A stretch of DNA of 60,402 nucleotides from CAZTDU01 sp050248795 (GCA_050248795.1 JBFWRS010000023.1:1-60402), one strand, 5' to 3'. Shown: positions 1 to 8,276, counted from the first letter of the stretch. Numbers and translations: made by a program. Notes: generated by a model from the letters alone, not told the origin.

Positions 1-44
1 ACGTTCCTGAGCGCATCGTGCAGGCGCTGGAGTCTGGGAGTCAT
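1..44 (-). CDS. nuoC: NADH-quinone oxidoreductase subunit C, N-terminal fragment
   Basis: An ATG at 44 opens a frame that runs off the left window edge; the 14 complete codons read M-T-P-R-L-Q-R-L-H-D-A-L-R-N, which looks like a NuoC N-terminus. NuoC is a peripheral-arm subunit of complex I and normally follows nuoB, as it would here 26 bp after the nuoB stop. The ATG at 71 overlapping the nuoB stop is closed by a stop after eight codons, so the start at 44 is preferred. Only the N-terminus is visible, so the call rests mainly on gene order. Confidence 0.7.
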   Translation of the reverse strand, partial: MTPRLQRLHDALRN

Positions 45-70
45 CTACCGGGCGATCGTCGTTGCGCGCA

Positions 71-547
71 TCAGCGGGCGATGGTGTTGGTTCGCTTGAT
101 CTTGTTCTGCAACTGCACGATGCCGTACAGGAGCGCTTCCGCCGTGGGCGGACAACCGGGCACGTACACGTCCACCGGCACGATGCGGTCGCAGCCGCGA
201 ACCACCGAGTACGAGTAATGGTAGTAGCCGCCGCCGTTGGCGCACGAACCCATCGAGATCACCCAGCGCGGCTCGGGCATCTGGTCGTAGACCTTGCGCA
301 GCGCCGGCGCCATCTTGTTGCACAGCGTGCCGGCGACGATCATGACGTCGGCCTGGCGCGGGCTCGGGCGGAACACGATGCCGAAGCGGTCCAGGTCGTA
401 GCGCGCGGCGCCGGCATGCATCATCTCGACGGCGCAGCACGCCAGGCCGAACGTCATCGGCCACATCGAGCCGGTGCGCGTCCAGTTGACGAGCTCGTCC
501 AGCGTGGTTGTGACGAATCCCTGTTGCGGCAGGCCTTCGACGCCCAT
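71..547 (-). CDS. nuoB: NADH-quinone oxidoreductase subunit B
   Basis: NuoB (158 aa, the usual length in betaproteobacteria) carries iron-sulfur cluster N2, which passes electrons to ubiquinone at the junction of the peripheral and membrane arms of complex I. The four cluster ligands are visible as the Cys37-Cys38 pair, Cys102 in the G-S-C-A-N motif and Cys132 in V-P-G-C-P-P. It lies 4 bp downstream of nuoA and upstream of the nuoC fragment, the normal nuoA-B-C order. Confidence 0.98.
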   Translation of the reverse strand: MGVEGLPQQGFVTTTLDELVNWTRTGSMWPMTFGLACCAVEMMHAGAARYDLDRFGIVFRPSPRQADVMIVAGTLCNKMAPALRKVYDQMPEPRWVISMGSCANGGGYYHYSYSVVRGCDRIVPVDVYVPGCPPTAEALLYGIVQLQNKIKRTNTIAR

Positions 548-551
548 GGCT

Positions 552-920
552 CTACTCCCAGTCCAGTGCGCCCTTCATCCATTCGTAGGCGAAGCCGACG
601 ACGAGGACGAGGAGGAACAGCATCATCGACAGGAACCCGAACAGGCCGATGTCGCCCAGCGCGACCGCCCACGGGAAGAGGAACGCGATTTCGAGGTCGA
701 AGAGGATGAACAGGATCGCCACCAGGTAGTAGCGCACGTCGAACTTCATGCGCGCGTCCTCGAACGCCTCGAAGCCGCACTCGTAGGGGGAATTCTTCTG
801 CGGATCCGGGCGGTGCGTGCCGAGCGCGAGGTTGCCGGCCCACCCGAGCGCGACAGGCGCGACACCAACCGCCATGCCGACGATCAGGAACAACAGGATC
901 GGAAAGTACTCCGCGAGCAT
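552..920 (-). CDS. nuoA: NADH-quinone oxidoreductase subunit A
   Basis: NuoA (122 aa) is a small three-helix membrane subunit of complex I. Visible are an N-terminal helix (about residues 5-28), the conserved loop S-P-Y-E-C-G-F around Cys48, which takes part in quinone-site conformational change in the family, and two C-terminal helices with the charged F-D-L-E motif. It is the first gene of the nuo operon and starts just after the tRNA-Leu gene, so at least part of its transcription may come from the secG-tRNA side. Confidence 0.97.
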   Translation of the reverse strand: MLAEYFPILLFLIVGMAVGVAPVALGWAGNLALGTHRPDPQKNSPYECGFEAFEDARMKFDVRYYLVAILFILFDLEIAFLFPWAVALGDIGLFGFLSMMLFLLVLVVGFAYEWMKGALDWE

Positions 921-947
921 TCGTCCTTCCCCGGTTTTACGCCTGTC

Positions 948-1035
948 TGGTGCCCACGAGCAGACTCGAACTGCTACGGCTGTTTAGGCCACCAGCCCCT
1001 CAAGCTGGCGTGTCTACCAATTTCACCACGTGGGC
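948..1035 (-). tRNA. tRNA-Leu (anticodon GAG)
   Basis: A complete class II tRNA folds on the minus strand. The 7-bp acceptor pairs 1029-1035 with 952-958, the anticodon stem is CCAGC/GCTGG with loop TTGAGGG (anticodon GAG at 999-1001), there is a long variable arm, the T-loop reads TTCGAGT, and CCA is encoded at 948-950. It reads CUC and CUU codons. It sits between secG and nuoA, as in many betaproteobacteria, and is probably processed from a secG-tRNA-nuo transcript. Confidence 0.97.
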
Positions 1036-1074
1036 CCGTTTTTTCAGGGCGTGATTATCGCCCAAATCGGAGGG

Positions 1075-1440
1075 TCAGTTCGGCACGTCCTTCGCTTTCG
1101 GCTCGCTCTTGGGCGCTTGCACCGCAGGCGCGTCAGGCACCGTGGGCGCCGGCTTGGGCTTCACTGCGTCGATCACGCTCGCCGGTGCCCTTGGCTTCTG
1201 CGTCGCGAGGTACGCAAGTCCCAGGCTGGTGGCGAAGAACACCGCCGCGAGCACCGCGGTCGTGCGCGAGAGGAAGTTCGCCGAGCCGGTGGCGCCGAAG
1301 ATGCTCCCGGAACTGCCGCCGCCGAAGCCGGAGCCCATGTCCGCGCCCTTGCCCTGCTGCAGCAGCACGAGGCCGATGATGCAAAGCGCGATCACGACGT
1401 GCACCGCGATCGTAATGTTGATCCAGAATTCCGAAACCAT
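1075..1440 (-). CDS. secG: Preprotein translocase subunit SecG
   Basis: SecG (121 aa) is the small non-essential partner of SecY and SecE in the inner-membrane protein-export channel. The first helix (about residues 8-28), the conserved L-L-Q-Q-G-K-G-A-D-M-G-S-G-F-G-G-G loop and the second helix (about 60-80) are all present. A proline/alanine/lysine-rich tail of about 40 residues follows. The ATG at 1440 overlaps the tpiA stop (TGATG), implying translational coupling. Confidence 0.97.
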   Translation of the reverse strand: MVSEFWINITIAVHVVIALCIIGLVLLQQGKGADMGSGFGGGSSGSIFGATGSANFLSRTTAVLAAVFFATSLGLAYLATQKPRAPASVIDAVKPKPAPTVPDAPAVQAPKSEPKAKDVPN

Positions 1441-2210
1441 CACTTCACTCCCGGTTGTGCCGCAGCCGCCTGCACGATGGCGAGGAAGTCCTCCGCCACC
1501 AGCGATGCGCCGCCGATCAGTCCACCATCCACGTCGGGCAGGCCGAACAATGCCGCCGCGTTCGACGCCTTCACGCTGCCGCCGTACTGGATCACAAGCG
1601 CGTCCGCCACCGCCCGGTCGGCGGCAGCGACGCGCCCGCGCAGGAAGGCATGCACTTCCTGCGCCTGCGCCGGCGTCGCAGTCCTTCCCGTGCCGATCGC
1701 CCACACCGGCTCGTATGCCAGCACAGAGCGCGACAGCGCCTTGACACCGGCCTTCGCGGTCACGGCATCCAGCTGCCTCGCCACCACGGCTTCGGTCTGG
1801 CCCGCTTCGCGCTCTGCAAGGGTCTCTCCGAGGCACAGGATGGGAATCAGTCCTGCAGCCTGCGCGGCGACGAACTTCGCCGCCACCTGCGCATCGGATT
1901 CGCCAAAGATCTGGCGCCGCTCGGAATGTCCGACCAGCACATAGCGGCAGCCGAACTCGGCCAGCATCGCTGCAGACGTTTCGCCGGTATAGGCGCCAGA
2001 AGCGTGCTCGCTCACGTTCTGCGCGCCAAGCGCGACCGGCGAGCCGGCGAGCAGCGCCGACGCCTGCGCCAGGTACGGGAATGGCACGCACACCGCGCAG
2101 GACGCGCCCGACGCGCTGCGTGCCCCGGCAATCACCGCCTGCAGCAGCGCCTGGTTCGCGGCCAGGCTGCCATTCATCTTCCAGTTACCTGCGACCAGGC
2201 GGGCGCGCAT
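1440..2210 (-). CDS. tpiA: Triosephosphate isomerase
   Basis: TpiA (256 aa) interconverts dihydroxyacetone phosphate and glyceraldehyde 3-phosphate in glycolysis and gluconeogenesis. The TIM-barrel signature residues are visible: Asn9 and Lys11 in G-N-W-K-M, the catalytic histidine in V-G-H-S-E-R-R, the catalytic glutamate in A-Y-E-P-V-W-A-I-G-T-G, and the phosphate-binding Y-G-G-S-V. It is the first gene after the glmM hairpin and is coupled to secG by a TGATG overlap. Confidence 0.98.
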   Translation of the reverse strand: MRARLVAGNWKMNGSLAANQALLQAVIAGARSASGASCAVCVPFPYLAQASALLAGSPVALGAQNVSEHASGAYTGETSAAMLAEFGCRYVLVGHSERRQIFGESDAQVAAKFVAAQAAGLIPILCLGETLAEREAGQTEAVVARQLDAVTAKAGVKALSRSVLAYEPVWAIGTGRTATPAQAQEVHAFLRGRVAAADRAVADALVIQYGGSVKASNAAALFGLPDVDGGLIGGASLVAEDFLAIVQAAAAQPGVK

Positions 2211-2246
2211 CGGGGACTTTGCTTCCAGGATCGGCTAAAGCGCTGA

Positions 2247-2290
2247 ATTTTACCGCATTCAGCCCCCTGTTGCGGTGCGCAAAGCAGGGG
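2247..2290 (-). promoter_or_regulatory. glmM-tpiA intergenic hairpin and possible tpiA -10 box
   Basis: The 88-bp gap between glmM and tpiA holds a long stem-loop. CCCCTG (2264-2269) pairs with CAGGGG (2285-2290), and inside it TTGCG pairs with CGCAA around a three-base loop. No T-run follows on the minus strand, so it is not a standard terminator; it may protect the glmM 3' end or slow polymerase. A TAAAAT at 2247-2252 (minus strand) could be a tpiA -10 box, but no convincing -35 is visible. Confidence 0.4.
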
Positions 2291-2298
2291 CGACTACC

Positions 2299-3648
2299 TC
2301 AATGGCCGGCTGCCGCCGCCTCCACCGCTTGTGCGATGCGCTGCGCAGCGGCCTCGATTGCCCCGCGAGGTTCGCCCTCCACCATCACGCGCAGCACCGG
2401 CTCGGTTCCGGACGGACGCAGCAGGATGCGCCCGCGGCCTTCGAGCTCGCGCTCGGCATCCTGCGTCGCCGCGGCGACCGCCTCATGCGCGCCGGCGTCG
2501 AAACCACGCGGCACCGGCACGTTCAGCAGCACCTGGGGGTACATTTCCAGGTCCGCCGTCGCTTGCGCGAGCGACTTGCCGGAAGTGCGCAGTGCAACCA
2601 CGACCTGCAGCGCGGAGACGATGCCGTCGCCGGTGGTGTGCCGGTCGAGGCAGATGACGTGGCCCGAGTTCTCGCCGCCAAGCAGCCAGCCCTTGTCGCG
2701 CAGGGTCTCGAGCACGTAACGGTCGCCCACCCTGGCGCGCGCAAACGGCACGCCCAGCCGGCCGAACGCCAGCTCGAGGCCGAGGTTGCTCATCAGCGTG
2801 CCGACCACGCCGGCCACCTTGCCCTGCGCAAGCCGATGCAGGGCGATCACGTACAGCAGCTGGTCGCCGTCGTACAGCCGCCCCCCTGCGTCGACCATCA
2901 CTAACCGGTCGCCGTCGCCGTCCAGCGCGATCCCCAGCTCTGCCTTGCGCTGCCGCACTTCCTGTACCAGGCATTGCGGCGCGGTGGCGCCAAAGCCGTC
3001 GTTGATGTTGAAGCCGTCGGGCGACGCGCCGATCGCCGTGACGTCGGCGCCCAGTTCGTGGAACACCTCGCGCGCCACGCCGTAGGCCGCACCGTGCGCG
3101 CAATCGACGACGATCCTGACACCGCGCAGGTCGAAGCTTCCCGGCACGGTGGCCTTGCAGAACTCGATGTAGCGTCCGGCCGCGTCGTCCACCCGCCTGG
3201 CGCGGCCGAGGTCGGCGGCCTGGTTGCAGCCCATGGGCTCTTCCAGCCCGCGCTCGATCTGCGCCTCGACCGCGTCGGGCAGCTTGAAGCCGTCGCCGGA
3301 GAAGAACTTGATGCCATTGTCCGGGTAGGCGTTGTGCGAGGCGCTGATCACCACGCCGGCGCTCAGGCGCAGTGCCCGGGTGAGATAGGCGACGCCGGGC
3401 GTCGGCAACGGTCCGCACAGGTGGACGTCGACGCCCGCAGCGGAGAAGCCGGCCTCCAGCGCGGCCTCGATCATGTAACCCGAGATGCGCGTGTCCTTGC
3501 CGATCAGCACCGCCGGCCGCTGCGCGCCGCCCGCGGCGGCGAGCGCGCGGCCCGAGGCGTATCCCAGCCGAAGCATGAACTCCGCGGTGATCGGCATCTG
3601 CCCGACCACGCCGCGCACGCCATCGGTACCGAAGTATTTCCTGCTCAT
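2299..3648 (-). CDS. glmM: Phosphoglucosamine mutase
   Basis: GlmM (449 aa) converts glucosamine 6-phosphate to glucosamine 1-phosphate for UDP-GlcNAc, and so feeds peptidoglycan and LPS synthesis. The family landmarks are the N-terminal Y-F-G-T-D-G-V-R-G, the phosphoserine loop I-S-A-S-H-N (Ser near residue 102), the metal-binding D-G-D-G-D-R, the sugar-binding G-G-E-N-S-G-H and the phosphate-binding R-P-S-G-T-E-P. The start ATG at 3648 overlaps the folP stop (ATGA). The ftsH-folP-glmM order is the common proteobacterial arrangement. Confidence 0.98.
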   Translation of the reverse strand: MSRKYFGTDGVRGVVGQMPITAEFMLRLGYASGRALAAAGGAQRPAVLIGKDTRISGYMIEAALEAGFSAAGVDVHLCGPLPTPGVAYLTRALRLSAGVVISASHNAYPDNGIKFFSGDGFKLPDAVEAQIERGLEEPMGCNQAADLGRARRVDDAAGRYIEFCKATVPGSFDLRGVRIVVDCAHGAAYGVAREVFHELGADVTAIGASPDGFNINDGFGATAPQCLVQEVRQRKAELGIALDGDGDRLVMVDAGGRLYDGDQLLYVIALHRLAQGKVAGVVGTLMSNLGLELAFGRLGVPFARARVGDRYVLETLRDKGWLLGGENSGHVICLDRHTTGDGIVSALQVVVALRTSGKSLAQATADLEMYPQVLLNVPVPRGFDAGAHEAVAAATQDAERELEGRGRILLRPSGTEPVLRVMVEGEPRGAIEAAAQRIAQAVEAAAAGH

Positions 3649-4466
3649 GCGTTGTTCCAGGCCTCCCAGACCAGCAGCACGTCGCGCGTTTCGCGCACGT
3701 CGTGCACGCGCAGTATTCTGGCCCCTCCCGCCGCTGCCAGCAACGCGGCAGCGATGCTCGCCGCCAGCCGTCCTTCCGGATCGCGCCCAGTCAGCCGGCC
3801 AAGCGTCGACTTTCGCGACCAGCCTGCCAGCACCGGGTAGCCCAGTTCGGCGATCGTGCCCAATCGCTTCAGCAGCGTGAAGTTGTGCCCGTCGTTCTTG
3901 CCGAAGCCGAAACCCGGGTCCAGCACGATGCGCTCGCGCGCGATGCCGCCGCGCTCGGCCGCGGCGGCGCGCCCGGCAAGGAACTCGCGCACCTCGGCGA
4001 CCACATCGTCGTAGACCGGCTGCAGCTGCATCGTCGCCGGATCGCCCTTCTTGTGCATCAGGCAGACGCCGCAATCGGCACCCGCAAGCGCCTCGATGGC
4101 ACCTTCTGCGCCGAGCGCCTCGATGTCGTTGATCATCGACGCACCCGCCGCAATCGCGGCGCGCATGACGCCCGGCCTGCGCGTGTCGACGCTCAGGGGA
4201 ATCGGCAGTTCGCGCAGCGCTTCGAGCACCGGCAGCACGCGCGCCATCTCCTCTGCCTCGGGAACGGGCGCGGAACCGGGCCGGGTCGACTCGCCACCAA
4301 TGTCGAGCAGGTCCGCGCCGTCGGCCGCGAGCTTTCGCGCGTGCGCGATCGCCGCATGCGGCGCGAGGAAGGCGCCGCCGTCGGAAAAGGAGTCGGGCGT
4401 GACGTTGATCACGCCCATGACGAGCGGCCTGTCCAGCGGCAGGAGGAACCTGCCGCAGCGGAGCAT
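3645..4466 (-). CDS. folP: Dihydropteroate synthase
   Basis: FolP (273 aa) joins p-aminobenzoate to dihydropterin pyrophosphate in folate synthesis and is the sulfonamide target. Both family signatures are present: the N-terminal V-M-G-V-I-N-V-T-P-D-S-F-S-D-G-G and D-I-G-G-E-S-T-R-P-G. D-P-G-F-G-F-G-K and the C-terminal G-W-S-R-K-S follow. I take the ATG at 4466 that overlaps the ftsH stop (TGATG); the frame is open further upstream, but that part is antisense-like sequence inside ftsH. Confidence 0.97.
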   Translation of the reverse strand: MLRCGRFLLPLDRPLVMGVINVTPDSFSDGGAFLAPHAAIAHARKLAADGADLLDIGGESTRPGSAPVPEAEEMARVLPVLEALRELPIPLSVDTRRPGVMRAAIAAGASMINDIEALGAEGAIEALAGADCGVCLMHKKGDPATMQLQPVYDDVVAEVREFLAGRAAAAERGGIARERIVLDPGFGFGKNDGHNFTLLKRLGTIAELGYPVLAGWSRKSTLGRLTGRDPEGRLAASIAAALLAAAGGARILRVHDVRETRDVLLVWEAWNNA

Positions 4467-6349
4467 CAGGTGCTGGGGGCTGGCGCCGGCGCGACCGGCG
4501 GCGCATCGCCCGCCGCAGGTGGCGTGCCGCCCGTGGCCTTGGGCTTCGGCGGCCGCGGCGGCTTGCCGGCCATGATGTCGTCGAGCTGCTCGGCGTCGAG
4601 CGTCTCCCACTCGAGCAGCGCGGCCGTCATCGCCTCGACCTTGTCGCGGTTCTCTTCCAGCAGCTTGCGGGCGAGCTTGTACTGCTCGTCGATGACGCGG
4701 CGGATCTCCTCGTCTACCTTCTTCATCGTCGATTCCGACACGTTCTTGTGTGTGGTGATGGAGCGGCCGAGGAACACTTCGCCCTCGTTCTCGCCGTAGA
4801 CCATCGGCCCGAGCGCGTCAGACATGCCCCACTGCGTGACCATGCGGCGCGCAATCTCGGTCGCACGCTCGAAGTCGTTTGCCGCGCCGGTGGTCATCTG
4901 CCCCATGAACAGTTCCTCGGCGATGCGCCCGCCGAAGAGCACCGTGATGGTGTTCAGCAGCCGTTCGCGGTCCTGGCTGTAGCGGTCCTGCTCCGGAAGC
5001 TGCATCGTCACGCCCAGCGCACGGCCGCGCGGGATGATCGTCACCTTGTGCACCGGGTCGGTCTTGGGCAGCAGCTTGGCCACCACCGCGTGTCCGGACT
5101 CGTGGTACGCGGTGTTCCTGCGCTCTTCCTCGGGCATGATCATCGAGCGGCGCTCGGCGCCCATGATGATCTTGTCCTTCGCGCGCTCGAAGTCGTCCAT
5201 GTCCACCAGCCGCTTCTGGCTGCGCGCTGCGAACAGCGCCGCCTCGTTCACCAGGTTCGCCAGGTCAGCGCCGGAGAAACCCGGCGTGCCGCGCGCGATG
5301 ATGTCCGGCTTAACGTCCGGCGACGCCGGCACCTTGCGCATATGGACCTTGAGGATCTCCTCGCGGCCGCGGATGTCCGGCAGCGGCACCACGACCTGGC
5401 GGTCAAAGCGCCCGGGGCGAAGCAGCGCGGGGTCGAGCACGTCCGGGCGGTTGGTGGCGGCGATGACGATCACGCCCACCGACGCCTCGAAGCCGTCCAT
5501 CTCAACCAGCAACTGGTTAAGCGTCTGCTCGCGCTCGTCGTTGCCGCCGCCCAGGCCCGCCCCGCGCTGGCGGCCGACCGCGTCGATCTCGTCGATGAAC
5601 ACGATGCAGGGAGAATGCTTCTTCGCCTGCTCGAACATGTCTCGCACGCGCGCAGCACCCACGCCGACGAACATCTCGACGAAATCCGAGCCGGAAATGG
5701 AGAAGAACGGCACCTTGGCCTCGCCGGCGATGGCGCGCGCCAGCAGCGTCTTGCCCGTCCCCGGCGAGCCGACCATCAGCACGCCGCGCGGGATGCGCCC
5801 GCCGAGCTTCTGGAACTTGGTCGGATCGCGCAGAAAGTCGACCAGTTCGGCGACATCCTCCTTCGCTTCGTCGCAGCCGGCGACGTCGGCGAAAGTGACG
5901 GTGTTGGTGGATTCGTCCAGCATCCTGGCACGCGACTTGCCGAAGGAGAACGCGCCGCCGCGCCCGCCTCCCTGCATCTGGCGCATGAAGAAGATCCACA
6001 CGCCGATGAGCAGCAGCATCGGGAACCAGGACACGAAGATGTTCATCAGCAGCGACGGTTCCTCCTCGGGCTTGGCCTCGACCTTGACGCCGTACTTGAG
6101 CAGGTCGGAGACGAGCCAGATGTCGCCCGGCGAATAGCTGGTGACGCGCTTGCCCTCGGTGGTGGTCGCCTTCAACTGGCGGCCCTCGATGGTGACCTTC
6201 GCGATGCGCCCGGCCTTCACCTCGTCGAGGAACTGTGAATATTCCATCGGCGCCGTGGCGACCTGGCGGGTGTTGAACTGGTTGAACACGGTCATCAGCA
6301 CAAGGCCGATCACCAGCCAGATGACCATGTTCTTAAGCATGTTGTTCAA
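4466..6349 (-). CDS. ftsH: ATP-dependent zinc metalloprotease FtsH
   Basis: FtsH (627 aa) is a membrane-anchored hexameric AAA+ protease that degrades misfolded membrane proteins and short-lived regulators such as sigma-32 and LpxC. Two transmembrane helices (about residues 6-24 and 102-122) flank a periplasmic domain. The Walker A motif G-S-P-G-T-G-K-T is at 194-201, followed by Walker B and the second region of homology. The zinc motif H-E-S-G-H lies near residue 420. The C-terminus is a proline/alanine-rich tail. It heads the ftsH-folP-glmM run. Confidence 0.98.
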   Translation of the reverse strand: MNNMLKNMVIWLVIGLVLMTVFNQFNTRQVATAPMEYSQFLDEVKAGRIAKVTIEGRQLKATTTEGKRVTSYSPGDIWLVSDLLKYGVKVEAKPEEEPSLLMNIFVSWFPMLLLIGVWIFFMRQMQGGGRGGAFSFGKSRARMLDESTNTVTFADVAGCDEAKEDVAELVDFLRDPTKFQKLGGRIPRGVLMVGSPGTGKTLLARAIAGEAKVPFFSISGSDFVEMFVGVGAARVRDMFEQAKKHSPCIVFIDEIDAVGRQRGAGLGGGNDEREQTLNQLLVEMDGFEASVGVIVIAATNRPDVLDPALLRPGRFDRQVVVPLPDIRGREEILKVHMRKVPASPDVKPDIIARGTPGFSGADLANLVNEAALFAARSQKRLVDMDDFERAKDKIIMGAERRSMIMPEEERRNTAYHESGHAVVAKLLPKTDPVHKVTIIPRGRALGVTMQLPEQDRYSQDRERLLNTITVLFGGRIAEELFMGQMTTGAANDFERATEIARRMVTQWGMSDALGPMVYGENEGEVFLGRSITTHKNVSESTMKKVDEEIRRVIDEQYKLARKLLEENRDKVEAMTAALLEWETLDAEQLDDIMAGKPPRPPKPKATGGTPPAAGDAPPVAPAPAPST

Positions 6350-6407
6350 GGACTTGCTCCTGGCGCACCGGCGCCGCTCGAAGGTGAAAGTTTACGCTGA
6401 ACCCGCA

Positions 6408-6429
6408 GGGGCAGAAAGAACGCTGCCCC
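6408..6429 (-). promoter_or_regulatory. Stem-loop upstream of ftsH
   Basis: In the 113-bp gap between the methyltransferase gene and ftsH, GGGGCAG (6408-6414) pairs with CTGCCCC (6423-6429) around an eight-base loop. On the minus strand it is followed by G/T-mixed sequence rather than a T-run, so termination would be weak at best. It marks a likely boundary between the rlmE-methyltransferase transcript and ftsH. A TAAACT just downstream could be an ftsH -10 box, without a clear -35. Confidence 0.4.
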
Positions 6430-6462
6430 GCATGGACATAGATGGTGACGAAGGCCGGAAGT

Positions 6463-7239
6463 TCAACCGCCCTGCGCTTCCAGGCCCTGCGCCACGCCCT
6501 CTTTCAGCCGGCCGTCGCGCACCATGTTGCTGCCGGCGCCGTTGTCACCCTTTTCGACGAATACCAGGTTGTGGAAGAAATGGATTCCCGTCACATGCAG
6601 GTCGAGGTAGCTGGGAGCGTATCCCGGACGCAGGTATTCGGCATGGTTCAGGCCGTCCGCCAGCGCCTTGAAGTAGCCCATCATCGTGCGCGGGCTGACG
6701 AGGTCTTCGCTGTCCCCGCCCATGAACGGCCAGTAGGAGGTCTGCGTGTCCTCGACCGCATAGATGCCGCCGTCGGCAAGCTGCGGAAACAGGATGCCGA
6801 AGGTTTCGATCACATGGTCGTTGCGGTGGCTGCCGTCGTCGATGACGATGTCCACGCCGCCCATATCGGCGACCACGCGGCGCAGGAACGCCTCGTCCAC
6901 CTGGCTGCCCTGGTAGACGCGGATACGGCCTTCCTGCGGCAGGCGCTTTTCGTGCAGGTCGATGCCGCAGACCAGGCTGCGCGGGAAATAGTGCTTCCAG
7001 GTGCGCAGCGACTCGCCGCCGGCATGAGGGTCCTGGTAGCCGCCGATGCCGATCTCGAGGATGCGCAGGCGCCGGTGCCGGATCGGGCGGAAGAAGCGCT
7101 CGTAGTGCGCGGTGTAGCCGTGACGCGCCTTGTCGGTCTTGTGCAGCAGCGCAAGCCGCGTCAGGTCGCCGCCCGCAAAGTGCGAACGCAGCGCGCGCGT
7201 GAACAGTCGCGCCGAACGGGCAAGTGCGCGCGCGTCCAT
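6463..7239 (-). CDS. Class I SAM-dependent O-methyltransferase, MycE/TylE-like
   Basis: This 258-aa protein has a Rossmann SAM-binding fold: L-E-I-G-I-G-G-Y at 61-68 and G-I-D-L-H at 92-96. I-D-D-G-S-H (133-138) and V-E-D-T-Q-T-S-Y-W-P (162-171) match the metal-dependent sugar O-methyltransferases of macrolide pathways such as MycE. Asp135, His138, Glu163 and Asp164 fall where I recall the Mg ligands and catalytic base of MycE. The ATG at 7239 overlaps the rlmE stop (TGATG), so it is co-translated with rlmE. No biosynthetic cluster surrounds it, so the substrate is unknown; a cell-surface sugar is one possibility. Confidence 0.85.
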   Translation of the reverse strand: MDARALARSARLFTRALRSHFAGGDLTRLALLHKTDKARHGYTAHYERFFRPIRHRRLRILEIGIGGYQDPHAGGESLRTWKHYFPRSLVCGIDLHEKRLPQEGRIRVYQGSQVDEAFLRRVVADMGGVDIVIDDGSHRNDHVIETFGILFPQLADGGIYAVEDTQTSYWPFMGGDSEDLVSPRTMMGYFKALADGLNHAEYLRPGYAPSYLDLHVTGIHFFHNLVFVEKGDNGAGSNMVRDGRLKEGVAQGLEAQGG

Positions 7240-7862
7240 CAGGCGCCTCGCAGGCCCCGGCACAGCAGGTAGGTCTCGCGCGATTCCTCGCGCGAGGCGG
7301 CCGGCTTGCGCGTCTGCACCGAGTCGAACGTGCGCTTCAATTCGTCCAGCAGGCCGCGGAACTCCGCTCCCTGGAACACCTTCACCAGCAACGCGCCGTC
7401 GGGCGCCAGCACGTCGCGGCAGAACTCGATCGCCTGCTCGGCCAGCGCGGCGGCACGCGCCTGGTCGGCGCTGGCGATGCCTGAAAGGTTGGGCGACAGG
7501 TCGCACAGCACGACATCGGCCCGTCCGCCAGGCATCGCGCTCCGCACCCGGGCGACGACGGCGGCGTCGAGGAAATCCCCGCGCAGGATCGTCACGCCGG
7601 GAATCGGCTCGACTTCCAGCAGATCGACCGCAACGACGCTCCCGGCCGGCCCCACCCTGCGCGCGGCATGCTGCGACCAGCTGCCGGGCGCGGCACCCAG
7701 GTCGACCACCCTGGCGCCCGGCCTGAGCAGCCGGTCGCGGGCATCGATCTCCTGCAGCTTGAACGCGGCGCGCGAACGCAGCCCCTGAGCCTTCGCTTTT
7801 TTCACGAAGGGGTCGTCGACATGGCGCCGCAGCCATTGCGCGCTGGATTTCGAGCGCGGCAT
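7239..7862 (-). CDS. rlmE: 23S rRNA (uridine-2'-O)-methyltransferase RlmE
   Basis: RlmE/FtsJ (207 aa; E. coli has 209) methylates the 2'-OH of U2552 in the 23S rRNA A loop late in 50S assembly. The SAM motif V-D-L-G-A-A-P-G-S-W-S-Q is clear. The K-D-K-E catalytic set is recognisable in K-A-K-A-Q-G-L-R-S-R-A, C-D-L-S-P-N, L-V-K-V-F-Q-G and R-E-T-Y. The start ATG at 7862 is 21 bp from the divergent yhbY start. rlmE is usually followed directly by ftsH; here a methyltransferase gene intervenes. Confidence 0.97.
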   Translation of the reverse strand: MPRSKSSAQWLRRHVDDPFVKKAKAQGLRSRAAFKLQEIDARDRLLRPGARVVDLGAAPGSWSQHAARRVGPAGSVVAVDLLEVEPIPGVTILRGDFLDAAVVARVRSAMPGGRADVVLCDLSPNLSGIASADQARAAALAEQAIEFCRDVLAPDGALLVKVFQGAEFRGLLDELKRTFDSVQTRKPAASREESRETYLLCRGLRGA

Positions 7863-7883
7863 CGCGCCTAGTAGACTCCCGGC

Positions 7884-8276
7884 ATGACGACATTGTCCCC
7901 GACGCAGCGCCGCGCGCTCAAGGCGCGCGCACATGCCCTGAAACCGCTGGTGATCCTCGGCGGCAAGGGATTGACCGACCCGGTATGCGCCGAAGTGGAG
8001 CGGGCGCTGGCCGCGCACGAACTTATCAAGGTGCGCGCCGCCGAAATGGATCGCGACGCGCGCGAAGCGGCGCTTGCCGAACTGTGTGAGCGCTGCGGCG
8101 CGATGCCGGTGCAGCACATCGGCAAGATCCTCGTGCTCTTCCGGGAGAAGCCCGCCGAAACGCCGCCCGCCGCTAGACGTAGCGAACGTCGAGAATCTCG
8201 TAGCGCTTCACGCCCCCGGGCGTCTGCACGTCCACCTCGTCGCCCGCGTACTTCCCGATCAAGGCGCGCGCGATAG
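7884..8276 (+). CDS. yhbY: YhbY-family (CRM domain) RNA-binding protein with Arg-rich tail
   Basis: Residues 1-95 form a CRS1-YhbY (CRM) domain with the expected G-G-K-G-L loop and the A-x-E-x-D-R-D segment. YhbY associates with pre-50S ribosomal particles. The family is normally about 95-105 aa; here the frame stays open to 130 aa with a tail very rich in Arg and Ser. The last 104 nt are antisense to the 3' end of greA, so the tail is encoded opposite a conserved gene. It sits divergent to rlmE, as is usual in proteobacteria. Confidence 0.93.
   Translation: MTTLSPTQRRALKARAHALKPLVILGGKGLTDPVCAEVERALAAHELIKVRAAEMDRDAREAALAELCERCGAMPVQHIGKILVLFREKPAETPPAARRSERRESRSASRPRASARPPRRPRTSRSRRAR

Noticed and set aside
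45..71. nuoC starting at the ATG overlapping the nuoB stop
   Set aside because: That frame meets a stop after eight codons; the ATG at 44 gives a NuoC-like N-terminus instead.
1036..1074. Terminator between secG and the tRNA-Leu
   Set aside because: A GGGCG/CGCCC stem exists, but on the transcribed strand it is followed by A-rich rather than T-rich sequence, so read-through into the tRNA is more likely.
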